Part shown: positions 54,626-63,157 of the stretch, piece by piece
Numbering within the stretch: position 1 is the stretch's first letter
Layout of the letters: every line of letters begins with the position of its first letter
Source: Streptomyces sp. BA2
GTDB lineage: Bacteria > Actinomycetota > Actinomycetes > Streptomycetales > Streptomycetaceae
DNA length: 64,000 nt
Direction: 5' to 3'
NCBI RefSeq assembly: GCF_009769735.1
Contig: NZ_WSRO01000002.1
Span: 8,047,001 to 8,111,000 of the forward strand
Program-made: the position numbers and the translations under genes
The notes under the pieces: model-generated
The model's input: only the letters and a program-made list of their open reading frames with translations
Databases searched by the model: none
Told to the model about the DNA's origin: nothing

Positions 54626-54673
54626 CGGGGTGCGGGGTGCGGGGCGTGCTCAGAGCGTCCGTGCGTCCGTGCG
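54626..54673. repeat. Short simple-sequence repeats between MFS and coxM genes
   Basis: The 82-bp gap contains a 7-bp unit repeat (GTGCGGG-like) followed by an 8-bp unit repeat (CGTCCGTG-like). Confidence 0.6.
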
Positions 54674-54681
54674 TCCTGGCG

Positions 54682-56079
54682 TCAGAGCGCCGCCTGCTCG
54701 GCTACCGGCACAGGAGCCACCGAAGCCGGGGGCCCCTCCTCGCCGTCCAGCTCCCGCCCCTTCGTCTCCGGCGCCGCCACCGCCATCCACACCACGGCGA
54801 CGAGCACCGTCCCGCCGAGTACCGCGAACGTCAGCGGCAGCCCCAGCAAGGGCCACATCACCGAGCCGAAGAGCAGCGGCGCGAACCCGGTGAGCGCCCG
54901 GCTGACCGAAGAGGCCCAGCCGAAGCCGCTGGCCCGCAGGGGAGTGGGATAGAGCTCGGAGACGTACGCGTACAGGGCGGGGATGGCCAGCTGGGCGAGG
55001 AAGCCGAAGACGGCGATGGCCACGACCGAGCCCGTCGGCAGGTCCCGCACCAGTGCGAAAACCACCAGGGCGAGCGAGGCGACCGGCGCCGAGACGCCGA
55101 TCAGCCACTTGCGGCCGACGAGGTCCACCAGGGCGGTGGAGACCAGGACGCCGACGATGCCGACGCCGCTCATCAGGGTGGTGCTCATGAACGCGGCCGT
55201 GTCGCCCTGGCCCTCCTCCTTGAGGATCGAGGGCATCCAGCTCAGCGCCGCGTAGTAGACGAGCATGATCGTGGCGAAGAGCAGCCAGGCGGCGGAGGTG
55301 ATGCGCGGGCTGAAGCGCCAGATGCGGCGCAGCTGTTCGACGGCGGCAGCCACTCCGCGAGGCCCGTCGTCCGGTACCGGCTCGGGGATGACGTAGGGCT
55401 CCACGGGAGCGCCGGTCCGCCGGACCAGGTCGTCGATGACCTTCCGCGCCTCGGCCTCGCGGCCCTTCTTCGTCAGATAGATCGGCGACTCGGGGATGCC
55501 GCGCCGGGCCCAGAAGAGCAGGAGCGCGGGCAGCACCATCGTCGCGAGCATCCACCGCCAGTTGCCGTCGAGCGTCAGCATCGCCGTCGAGACGAGCCCG
55601 CAGAGGGTCACGCCCACCGGCCACCACGCGTCGAGCGCGGTCAGGATCCTGCCCCGGTATTTACGCGGCGAGAACTCTCCCACCAGGGCGTAGTCCACGG
55701 GGATGCAGCCGCCGAGCCCCACACCCGCGAGGAACCGCAGGGCGAGGAAGACCCAGTACGTCGGCGCGAGCGCCCCGAGCACCGAGAACAGGGCGAAGAT
55801 CAGCAGCGTGACGCTGAACGCCTTCTTGCGGCCGATCCGGTCGGCGACCGCGCCCCAGGCGACGGCGCCCACGGCCATCCCCACCAGGTTCGCGGTGGCG
55901 ACGAGCCCGCGCTCACTGAGCGAGAGGTCGAAGTGCTTGCCGAGGAGCGGCATGAGGAAGCCGTTCAAGGCGATGTCGTACGCGTCGAAGAGGTAGCCGA
56001 GGCCACCGATGATGAAGATCTTTCCCTGGACCGACCATCTCCAGGGAAGTTCCTGAACGATCTGATCGCCTGTTTTCAC
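54682..56079 (-). CDS. MFS transporter, probable nicotinate/aromatic acid uptake
   Basis: 465-aa permease with 12 helices. GAVADRIGRKKAFSVTLL between helices 2 and 3 and RFLAGVGLGGCIPVDYALVGEFSPRKYRG mark the sugar/aromatic-acid porter branch; PETKGRELD at the C-terminus is typical of this branch. GTG 56079 was chosen with GGAG upstream. Position between nicC and the hydroxylase genes suggests it imports nicotinate, as MFS NicT does in Pseudomonas; that is an inference. Confidence 0.82.
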   Translation of the reverse strand: MKTGDQIVQELPWRWSVQGKIFIIGGLGYLFDAYDIALNGFLMPLLGKHFDLSLSERGLVATANLVGMAVGAVAWGAVADRIGRKKAFSVTLLIFALFSVLGALAPTYWVFLALRFLAGVGLGGCIPVDYALVGEFSPRKYRGRILTALDAWWPVGVTLCGLVSTAMLTLDGNWRWMLATMVLPALLLFWARRGIPESPIYLTKKGREAEARKVIDDLVRRTGAPVEPYVIPEPVPDDGPRGVAAAVEQLRRIWRFSPRITSAAWLLFATIMLVYYAALSWMPSILKEEGQGDTAAFMSTTLMSGVGIVGVLVSTALVDLVGRKWLIGVSAPVASLALVVFALVRDLPTGSVVAIAVFGFLAQLAIPALYAYVSELYPTPLRASGFGWASSVSRALTGFAPLLFGSVMWPLLGLPLTFAVLGGTVLVAVVWMAVAAPETKGRELDGEEGPPASVAPVPVAEQAAL

Positions 56080-56098
56080 GTTCGCTCCAAAGGGGGGC

Positions 56099-57370
56099 TC
56101 AGCGTGTGAACTGGTAGGAGAACGCACCGAGATCGGGGTCGTTGAGCGGCGTGCCGCCCCACAGCCAGTCGTACGAGAGGTCCGACTCGCCGTCGAAGTC
56201 GCGGCGCAGCTTCTCGTCCCTGGCCCGCTGCTCGGGGCCGTCGGGGAAGTGGTAGAAGGTCTTGTTCTGCAGCGAGGCGTCCTGGACCATCCCGGCGTGC
56301 TTGGCGCGCCGGTCGACATAGCGGCGCAGCGCGCCCTCGATGCCGTCCGTCGTGACCGCGCCCAGTTCCTCGGCGAGCACGGCGGCGTCCTCCATGGCCT
56401 GCGAGGCGCCCTGCGCCTGGTAGGGGAGCATCGCGTGGCAGGCGTCGCCGAGCAGGGCGACCCGGCCGTCCTGCCACACGGGGTCGCGGCGCCGGTGGTA
56501 GAGCGCGAAGCAGGAGACGTCCTCCTTCGCCTTGGAGAGCATCGCGGGGACCCGGTCGTCCCAGCCGGGGAAGGCGTCGACGAGGTCCTGCGCGGTGGCG
56601 GCGACGGACCACTTCTCGGCGACCTCGTCCGTGCAGGGCACGCAGGCCACGATGTTGAGATACTCGCCGCCGCGGATCATGTAGTGCACGAGGTGCCGGT
56701 CGGGGCCGTACCAGATCGTGGACTGGTAGCGGTCCACCAGCCAGCGCGTCGCCGGATCGGCCGCGATCAACTCGCCCGGTATCAGGGCCCGGTAGGCCAT
56801 CTCCCCGGAGAAGAGCAGGGTGTCGGGGGCGCCCATCAGGTCGCGCACCTGCGAGCGGATGCCGTCCGCGCCGATGACGACGTCGGACGCGTACCGCCGC
56901 CCGTCGTCCGTGATCGCCACCGGGCGCGCGGGGTCCGTGCGGTCGAGCTCGGCGACCTGGCTCGCGGTGTGCAGGGCGACGACCGGGCCAGGACCCGCCG
57001 GGTCGACGCAGGCGTCCATGAGTACGCGGTGCAGATCGGCCCGGTGATAGTGCCAGTACGGCGCGTTGAACTGTTCCTTGCAGCGGCGGCCCAGCGAGGT
57101 CAGACCGACGACGCTGCCGTCCTTCCAGCGCCGCCGCACCTGGTCGAGCGGCTCGGTGTGGATGGCTTCCAGCTGCCGGCGCAGCCCCAGGCCGAGCAGG
57201 ACGCGGCTGGCGTTCGGCGCCGTCTGGATGCCCGCGCCCACCTCGCCGAGCTGCGGCGCCTGTTCGAGCACGGTGACCCGCAGACCGCGGTGCCGCAGGG
57301 CGAGGGCGGCGGTCAGGCCACCGAGTCCGCCTCCGACGACGGTGACTTCGTACGACTGGCTGGACGCCAC
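56099..57370 (-). CDS. nicC: FAD-dependent 6-hydroxynicotinate 3-monooxygenase (NicC-like)
   Basis: 423-aa class A flavoprotein monooxygenase. VTVVGGGLGGLTAALALRHRG is the N-terminal FAD motif, VVIGADGIRSQVRDLMG the DG motif near residue 160, and RVALLGDACHAMLPYQAQGASQAMEDA the GD motif near 305. NicC decarboxylates and hydroxylates 6-hydroxynicotinate to 2,5-dihydroxypyridine using NADH and O2. Salicylate hydroxylase is the closest alternative; the NicX gene directly upstream decides for NicC. GTG 57370 follows GGAGGAAGC. Confidence 0.87.
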   Translation of the reverse strand: MASSQSYEVTVVGGGLGGLTAALALRHRGLRVTVLEQAPQLGEVGAGIQTAPNASRVLLGLGLRRQLEAIHTEPLDQVRRRWKDGSVVGLTSLGRRCKEQFNAPYWHYHRADLHRVLMDACVDPAGPGPVVALHTASQVAELDRTDPARPVAITDDGRRYASDVVIGADGIRSQVRDLMGAPDTLLFSGEMAYRALIPGELIAADPATRWLVDRYQSTIWYGPDRHLVHYMIRGGEYLNIVACVPCTDEVAEKWSVAATAQDLVDAFPGWDDRVPAMLSKAKEDVSCFALYHRRRDPVWQDGRVALLGDACHAMLPYQAQGASQAMEDAAVLAEELGAVTTDGIEGALRRYVDRRAKHAGMVQDASLQNKTFYHFPDGPEQRARDEKLRRDFDGESDLSYDWLWGGTPLNDPDLGAFSYQFTR

Positions 57371-57418
57371 GCTTCCTCCATCTTCCTGATGCGTACGTGC
57401 AGTTGACGCATGCGCCGG

Positions 57419-58450
57419 TCAGTGCTCGGTGAGACGGCCGCCCGTCACGACCTCGGTGCCGTCGACCCTGACGGTGCAGCCGCGCATGGCGATGTCGAGA
57501 TGCGCGTACGACTCGCGTCCGAGGACGGGGTGCGGTCCGGTCGACCACAGGAAGTTTCCGGCGAAGGCGCGGGCGTCCATGCCCATCAGGTCGTCCTTGC
57601 CGTACATCGCGGTGGCGAACCAGTCGGCCGTACGCATCAGGCCCCAGCCCATGTGGGAGAGGCTGCGCGCCCACTGGTCGTCGGCGTCCTCGAAGAAGGT
57701 GGTGAGCAGCTCGGCCTCGGCGCCGCCCGACACCTTCTCGATCCGGCCGCCCGCGATCTGGAGGGTCACCGGCTGACGGACGTACTCCTTGAAGGGCAGC
57801 AGGATGTCGCCCTCGGCGAGCACGATCTGGCCGTCGGAGATCTCCGGCCAGCACAGCACCATGGTGCTCGGCCAGTGATCCCAGCGGCCCGGGTCGTCGG
57901 CGAAGCCGCACTGGAACTCGGGCTTGGAGCCCGCGAGTTGCACGGTCAGGTCCGTGCCCGCGTCCGAGGTGACCTTCATGACGGACGACCGCTTGAGCAG
58001 CTGGACGCCTTCGAGCACCTGGTCCTTGTCGGCCTCCTTGGGCAGATTGCGGATGAGGACGTCGGGTGCGTCGCAGACGAAGATGATGCGGGTGCCCGCC
58101 CGCAGGATCTCCTGCTGGACGGGCGCGTGGATGAAGCCCTCACGGGTGAGGTCGACGACCAGATCGGCCGACTTCAGCAGGTCCTGCGCGGTGGAGTCGT
58201 TGAGCACGGAGACGAGGCCGGGGCCCGCGCCGGTGTGGGTGCTCGGCATCGGGGCGGGGCTGCCGCCGGGGACGGTCGCGGCGATGACATGGGCGCCGCA
58301 CGTCTTCGCGGCGCCGAACGCCGCCGCCACGTAGTCACCGCGGCTGCCGGGCTCGGAGAGGACGACGACGTGCTCGCCCTCGCGGAGCTTGCACAGTCGC
58401 AGTTCGCGGGTGAACGCGTCGAGCAGGTCGACGGACGAAAGATCGAACAC
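57419..58450 (-). CDS. nicX: 2,5-dihydroxypyridine 5,6-dioxygenase (NicX-like)
   Basis: 343-aa non-heme Fe(II) dioxygenase unrelated to classical extradiol enzymes and distantly similar to M29 aminopeptidases. SHMGWGLMRTADW near residue 255 and SYAHLDIAMRGCTVRVDG near 315-330 contain the His/His/Asp iron ligands known in NicX (HLDI... type). It opens 2,5-dihydroxypyridine to N-formylmaleamate. GTG 58450 follows GAAGGGAA; the longer upstream frame has no conserved sequence. First gene of the ~12-kb nicotinate operon. Confidence 0.9.
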   Translation of the reverse strand: MFDLSSVDLLDAFTRELRLCKLREGEHVVVLSEPGSRGDYVAAAFGAAKTCGAHVIAATVPGGSPAPMPSTHTGAGPGLVSVLNDSTAQDLLKSADLVVDLTREGFIHAPVQQEILRAGTRIIFVCDAPDVLIRNLPKEADKDQVLEGVQLLKRSSVMKVTSDAGTDLTVQLAGSKPEFQCGFADDPGRWDHWPSTMVLCWPEISDGQIVLAEGDILLPFKEYVRQPVTLQIAGGRIEKVSGGAEAELLTTFFEDADDQWARSLSHMGWGLMRTADWFATAMYGKDDLMGMDARAFAGNFLWSTGPHPVLGRESYAHLDIAMRGCTVRVDGTEVVTGGRLTEH

Positions 58451-58867
58451 GGGGGTTCCCTTCTTTCGGGCTTTCGGGCTGCCACGGGCTGCCGCAGGCA
58501 TACGGGCAGCACGACTCCGGACACATCGTGCGAGGGGTATGGGGAGCTACGGGGTATGGGGAGCTATGGGGTGCTCAGGCAGGCCTGACTGGCCCGCCGT
58601 ACAGGGTCTGAGCTGCGGTTACGAGGCGGTGGGTGACCGCTCGATGGAGATAATCCGAACACGTACTATCTCCGTTGGCAAGGGGTCGCGCACGGAGTTA
58701 ACCCGGGTGTTTCCTGTTGGGTCATCAGGAGGTCATCAGGAGCGAGGGGTGGCGCGAAGGGGGTTCCCCGTCGGCCAGGGATATGCAAGTCTCCTCCCTA
58801 ATCTCCGGGAGCAGCGGTCGATCCACTGGTCAACAGGGCTGCCCCCGCCTCGACATGGGGTGAAGAA
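58451..58867. promoter_or_regulatory. Divergent 417-bp control region (nicotinate operon / ROK regulator)
   Basis: The largest gene-free stretch in the window. From left to right it holds a 17-bp-period tandem repeat GGGGTATGGGGAGCTA (58534-58549 and 58551-58566); an inverted repeat GGAGATAAT (58646-58654) / ACTATCTCC (58665-58673) with one mismatch; and a 12-bp tandem TCATCAGGAGG near 58723-58743. The inverted repeat is the best candidate operator for the nicotinate MarR regulator. No small gene is convincing. Confidence 0.6.
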
Positions 58868-60004
58868 GTGTTGCGGAACGGGACACGGGGGCACGATCTC
58901 GCCTCGCTGCGCCGGCTGAACACCACCGTCGTGCTGCGCGCCCTGCACCGCCGCAGCCCCCAGACGCTCGCGGAACTCGCCGCGGGCACGGGACTCTCCC
59001 GGCCCACCGTGGAAGCCGCCGTCGAGGAACTGACCGCGCACGGCTGGGCGGGGGAGGCCGAGCGTGACGGCGCCGAGCGCGCGCCGGGGCGCCCCGCCCG
59101 GCGGTTCCGGTTCCGCGTGGAGGCGGGCCGTGTCGTGGGCGCCGACATAGGCCTGCACAAAATGGTGCTGCTCCTCGCCGATCTCGGCGGCACGGTGCTC
59201 GCCGTGCGGCGCGAGGACATCGACCCGGAGCTGGGCGGGGCCCAGCGGCTCGACCTCCTGCGCAAGGGCCTCGAAGCCTTCCTCGACGCGCACTCCGTGC
59301 GGCGCGACGACATCCTCGCCCGCTGCGTGGGCGTCCCGGGCGTCGTCGACGCGGGCGGCACCATCACCTCCCACGTCATCCCCGAATGGTCCGGCGTCGA
59401 CCTCGGGCGGCTCCTCGGCGACGGGGAGGCGGGGCACACCCTCGTCGAGAACGACGTGAACCTCGCCGTGCTCGCCGAGCGCTGGCAGGGCGCGGCCACC
59501 CTCGCGAGCGACGTCGTCTGCGTCCTGACCGGCCACCGCGTGGCGTGCAGCCTCACCATCGGCGGGCGGCTGCACCGGGGGCGGCGCGGCGGCGCGGGCG
59601 AACTCGGCCTGCTTCCACTGCTCGGCATGAACACCGCCCAGGACGCGCTCAGTTGGCGTGGCGACCGGCGCTCCGGCGAGTCCGAAGTGGCCGCCCTCGC
59701 CCGCGCGGCGGACGCGGCGGACCCACGAGCCCTCGCCGCCGTCGCGGACTTCGCCGACCGCATCTCGCCGGGCATCGCCGCCCTCGCCCTCGCCGTCGAC
59801 CCGGAACTCGTGGTGCTCACCGGCGGCGCGACCCCGCTGGGCGGCCACCTGGTGCCGCTGATCGAGGACAGGCTGCGCCCGCTGACCCTGCACGTCCCGC
59901 GCATCGCGCTGAGCACGCTCGGCGAACAGGGCGTCGCGATCGGCGCCGTACGCAAGGCACTTGACCAGGTCGAATCCGATCTCCTGACGGATTCGGCGCT
60001 CTAG
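58868..60004 (+). CDS. ROK-family transcriptional repressor
   Basis: 378-aa regulator: an N-terminal winged helix (LNTTVVLRALHRRSPQTLAELAAGTGLSRPTVEAAVEEL) fused to a ROK kinase-like sensor domain (VVGADIGLHKMVLLLADLGG, LVENDVNLAVLAE). The ROK zinc-cysteine motif is missing, so sugar sensing or kinase activity may be altered. GTG 58868 follows GGGGTGAAGAA. It precedes a sugar-importer operon on the same strand by 49 bp and is its likely local repressor. Confidence 0.85.
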   Translation: MLRNGTRGHDLASLRRLNTTVVLRALHRRSPQTLAELAAGTGLSRPTVEAAVEELTAHGWAGEAERDGAERAPGRPARRFRFRVEAGRVVGADIGLHKMVLLLADLGGTVLAVRREDIDPELGGAQRLDLLRKGLEAFLDAHSVRRDDILARCVGVPGVVDAGGTITSHVIPEWSGVDLGRLLGDGEAGHTLVENDVNLAVLAERWQGAATLASDVVCVLTGHRVACSLTIGGRLHRGRRGGAGELGLLPLLGMNTAQDALSWRGDRRSGESEVAALARAADAADPRALAAVADFADRISPGIAALALAVDPELVVLTGGATPLGGHLVPLIEDRLRPLTLHVPRIALSTLGEQGVAIGAVRKALDQVESDLLTDSAL

Positions 60005-60053
60005 ATCAGCTCCAGGACACCCGAAGGAAGACAGCCCGGAAGCGGAGGCGCTC

Positions 60054-61310
60054 ATGCGTAGGAGGACTCTGCTGTACGGAGCGATGGCGGCGCCCCTGCT
60101 CGCCGCCTGCTCCGGCCAGAGTGACGACGGCAAGCAGAGCGGCGGCAGGACCACCCTCTCGTACGGGGTGTGGGACGTGGCCCAAGTGCCCGGTCTTCAG
60201 AAGGTGATCGACGCCTTCGAGAAGGAGAACCCCGGCATATCCGTGCGCATGGAGCTCACGCCCTGGTCGAGCTACTGGACCACCCTGAAGACCGCGATGC
60301 GCGGCGGCACGGCCCCGGACGTGTTCTGGATGAACGCGGTCAATCTCCAGCTGTACGCCTCCAGCGGCGTCCTGGAGCCCCTGAGCGGACACATCAAGAG
60401 CGACGCGACCCCCTTGGACCGCCACCCCGAGTCGCTCGCGAAGATCTACGCCTACCAGGGCACGCAGTACGGCATTCCCAAGGACTTCGACACCATCGGC
60501 CTCTGGTACAACAAGGCGCTCTTCGACAAGGCGGGCATCAAGTACCCGGACACGACGTGGACATGGGACGACGTGCGCGACGCCGCCGCCGAACTCACCA
60601 ACCCACGGGAGCGCGTGCACGGCATGGCCGCCGAGATGGACCGTCAGGGCCAGCTCTACCCGGCCATCCACGGAGCGGGCGGCTACGTCCTCAAGGACGG
60701 GAAGTCCGGCTTCGGCGACGAGCGCTCCATCGAGGGCCTGCGCTACTGGACCGACATGATCGACCGCGGCTGGTCCCCGCCGCAGAGCGCGATGGTCGAG
60801 TCCAAGGCCCGCAACCGCTTCTGGTCGGAGAAGGCCGCCATGGTCTACGAGATATCCGCGTTCTCAGGGCAGTATTACGCCGTTCCCGCGATCAAGGACC
60901 ACGCCGGCGTCACCGTCCTGCCCAAGGGCCGGGAGCGCGCCACGATCATCCACGGCCTCGCCAACGTCATCTCCGCCAAGAGCCGCAAGAAGGCGGCCGC
61001 CTGGGAGTTCGTCCACTTCATGGCGGGCCGCAAGGCCGCAGAGATCCAGGCGTCGGCGGGCGTCACCATCTCCTCGTACGAGGGGACGCAGGATGCCTGG
61101 TTCAAGTCGATGCCCGAGTTCGACCTGAAGCGCTTCGTCGACATGCTGGAGTACGCCGTCCCCTACCCCAGCTCGAAGAACACCGCGGTCTGGGAGAACC
61201 TTCAATACCCGCTCCTGGGCTCCGCGTTCAGCGGCAAGGGTGGCATCGAGAGCGCGGCCCGCACCCTGGGCGAGCAGATGGACCGAGCCCTGAAGGAGGA
61301 GCGCGCATGA
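60054..61310 (+). CDS. Sugar ABC transporter substrate-binding lipoprotein (second operon)
   Basis: 418-aa solute-binding protein. A short signal MRRRTLLYGAMAAPLLAAC with lipobox LLAAC predicts an anchored lipoprotein. AFEKENPGISVRMELTPWSSYWTTLKTAM and QYGIPKDFDTIGLWYNKALFDKAG are CUT1-type motifs. ATG 60054 follows GGAGGC. Stop overlaps the next start (ATGA). The ligand is unknown. Confidence 0.87.
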   Translation: MRRRTLLYGAMAAPLLAACSGQSDDGKQSGGRTTLSYGVWDVAQVPGLQKVIDAFEKENPGISVRMELTPWSSYWTTLKTAMRGGTAPDVFWMNAVNLQLYASSGVLEPLSGHIKSDATPLDRHPESLAKIYAYQGTQYGIPKDFDTIGLWYNKALFDKAGIKYPDTTWTWDDVRDAAAELTNPRERVHGMAAEMDRQGQLYPAIHGAGGYVLKDGKSGFGDERSIEGLRYWTDMIDRGWSPPQSAMVESKARNRFWSEKAAMVYEISAFSGQYYAVPAIKDHAGVTVLPKGRERATIIHGLANVISAKSRKKAAAWEFVHFMAGRKAAEIQASAGVTISSYEGTQDAWFKSMPEFDLKRFVDMLEYAVPYPSSKNTAVWENLQYPLLGSAFSGKGGIESAARTLGEQMDRALKEERA

Positions 61311-62254
61311 TGAGTGTCTTTCCCTCCACGGCGGCGGCGAAGAAGGCGAGCCGCGGCAGTCCCTCGGCCGCCGCCGCGCCGAAGTCCCGTGGCCAGCGCG
61401 CCGCCTATCTCTTCATCGCGCCGCTCGGCATCGGCTTCGCCGTCTTCTACTTCTGGCCGCTGCTCCAGACCTTCTACTACAGCTTCACCGAGTTCGGGGC
61501 GTTCGGTGGCCACACCTGGATCGGCACGGACAACTACGTGCGCGTCCTCAAGGACGTCACCGTGTGGCAGGCGCTCGGCAACACCCTGATCTACTGCGTC
61601 ATCGGGCTGCTCGCCCTGCCGCTCGCGATCTTCGTGGCGGCGCTGCTCAACCGGCGCGGACTGCGCGGCGTTTCGGTCTACCGGGCCCTGTACTTCATCC
61701 CGTTCGTGACGCTGCCCGTCGCCGTCGGCCTCGTCTGGAACTGGCTCTACAACGGCGACTACGGACTGATCAACGAAGTCCTCGAATGGTTCGGCGCTGA
61801 CCGCCGCTACTGGGTCTCCGACCCCTCGACCGCCGTGTACGCGATCGGCACCGTCATGGTCTGGTCGACCACCGGCTACTACTTGATCATCTTCATGGCG
61901 GGTATCAAGGGCATCCCGCAGGACTACTACGAAGCCGCCGAGCTGGACGGGGCGGGGCCGCTGCGCCGCTTCTTCACGATCACGCTCCCGCTGCTCAGCC
62001 CGACGATCTTCTTCGCGTCCATCATCTGCATGATCAACTCGCTGCAGACCTTCGACCTGATCTACATCATGATGGCCGAGAAGAACCCGGCGATCGGCGA
62101 CACCCAGTCCGTGGTGAGCCTCTTCTACAAATGGGCCTTCGTCGAGAACGCCCAGGGCGCCGCAGCCGCGCTCGCCTTCCTGCTCATGCTGATCATCGCG
62201 GCGCTGACGCTGGTGCAGTTCAGGCTGCAGAAGAGGTGGGTGCACTATGCGTGA
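61307..62254 (+). CDS. Sugar ABC transporter permease (second operon, MalF-like)
   Basis: 315-aa permease: a ~30-residue basic/Ala-rich N-terminus, then six helices beginning AAYLFIAPLGIGFAVFYFWPLLQTFYYS. The EAA loop YEAAELDGAGPLRRFFTITLP lies near residue 205. Coupled by ATGA upstream and overlapping the following permease gene by 8 bases. Confidence 0.88.
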   Translation: MMSVFPSTAAAKKASRGSPSAAAAPKSRGQRAAYLFIAPLGIGFAVFYFWPLLQTFYYSFTEFGAFGGHTWIGTDNYVRVLKDVTVWQALGNTLIYCVIGLLALPLAIFVAALLNRRGLRGVSVYRALYFIPFVTLPVAVGLVWNWLYNGDYGLINEVLEWFGADRRYWVSDPSTAVYAIGTVMVWSTTGYYLIIFMAGIKGIPQDYYEAAELDGAGPLRRFFTITLPLLSPTIFFASIICMINSLQTFDLIYIMMAEKNPAIGDTQSVVSLFYKWAFVENAQGAAAALAFLLMLIIAALTLVQFRLQKRWVHYA

Positions 62255-63104
62255 GTCCTCGCCCCGTCGGCGTATCAACGCCCGTCGTATCAACGCCGGT
62301 TCGGTCGCCACCCACGCGGCGCTCTCGCTCGGCGCCCTGGTGATGGTCTTCCCCTTCCTGTGGCAGCTGCTCACCGCGGCCAAGTCTCTCGCCGAGACGG
62401 CCAAGGTGCCTCCGACGTTCCTGCCCGACACCTGGAACTGGTCGAGTTTCGAGGAGGTCTTCACCGCGCTGCCGTTCCGGGACATGCTGTTCAACAGCGT
62501 CTTCAACACCGTGGGGCGCACGGTCGGACAGCTGGTGTTCTGCTCCCTCGCCGCCTACGCCTTCGCGCGCATGCAATTCCGGGGCCGTAACGTCCTGTTC
62601 GCGCTGTTCCTCTCCGTGCTGATGGTGCCCAGTTCGCTGCTCGTCCTGCCGCAGTACGACATCATCCAGCGGCTCGGCCTGCTCAACTCGGCGCCCGCGC
62701 TGTTCCTGCCGGGCATGTTCAGCGCGTTCGGGACCTTCATGCTGCGCCAGTTCTTCCTCACGCTCCCCAAGGAGCTTGAGGAGGCCGCGCGGATCGACGG
62801 CGCGGGTTCGTTCCGCATCTTCTGGTCGATCATGCTGCCGCTGGTGCGGCCCGCGCTCGCCGCGCTCGCCGTCATCACCGCGATGTGGTCGTGGAACGAC
62901 CTCCTGTGGCCGCTGATCGTCAACACCGACCCGCAGAAGATGCCCATCAGCGCCGGACTGACCTCACTGGAGGGCCAGTTCGAGACCAACTACCCCGTGA
63001 TGATGGCCGGTTCGCTCATCGCGAGCCTGCCCATGCTCATCGTCTACGTCTTCCTGCAACGGCACTTCGTGCAGAGCGTCGCCCTCTCCGGCTCCAAGAG
63101 CTGA
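62247..63104 (+). CDS. Sugar ABC transporter permease (second operon, MalG-like)
   Basis: 285-aa permease with six helices and the EAA loop LEEAARIDGAGSFRIFWSIM near residue 175. The N-terminus carries a duplicated RRINA peptide from a 15-bp direct repeat. No ATPase gene is present, so sharing of MsiK is expected, as in the mannoside operon. Confidence 0.88.
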   Translation: MRESSPRRRINARRINAGSVATHAALSLGALVMVFPFLWQLLTAAKSLAETAKVPPTFLPDTWNWSSFEEVFTALPFRDMLFNSVFNTVGRTVGQLVFCSLAAYAFARMQFRGRNVLFALFLSVLMVPSSLLVLPQYDIIQRLGLLNSAPALFLPGMFSAFGTFMLRQFFLTLPKELEEAARIDGAGSFRIFWSIMLPLVRPALAALAVITAMWSWNDLLWPLIVNTDPQKMPISAGLTSLEGQFETNYPVMMAGSLIASLPMLIVYVFLQRHFVQSVALSGSKS

Positions 63105-63118
63105 CCCCCCCTTTTTTT

Positions 63119-63142
63119 CAGGAACCAGGACAGGAACCAGGA
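63119..63142 (+). repeat. 12-bp perfect tandem repeat before the dehydrogenase
   Basis: CAGGAACCAGGA occurs twice in a row just upstream of the AAGG Shine-Dalgarno of the next gene. It follows a run of C7 and T7 that is unusual for this genome. Confidence 0.7.
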
Positions 63143-63157
63143 AAGGTAACTCCCTAC

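Noticed and set aside
63105..63120. C7T7 run as a rho-independent terminator
   Set aside because: No stem precedes the T-run, and the next gene appears to belong to the same operon.
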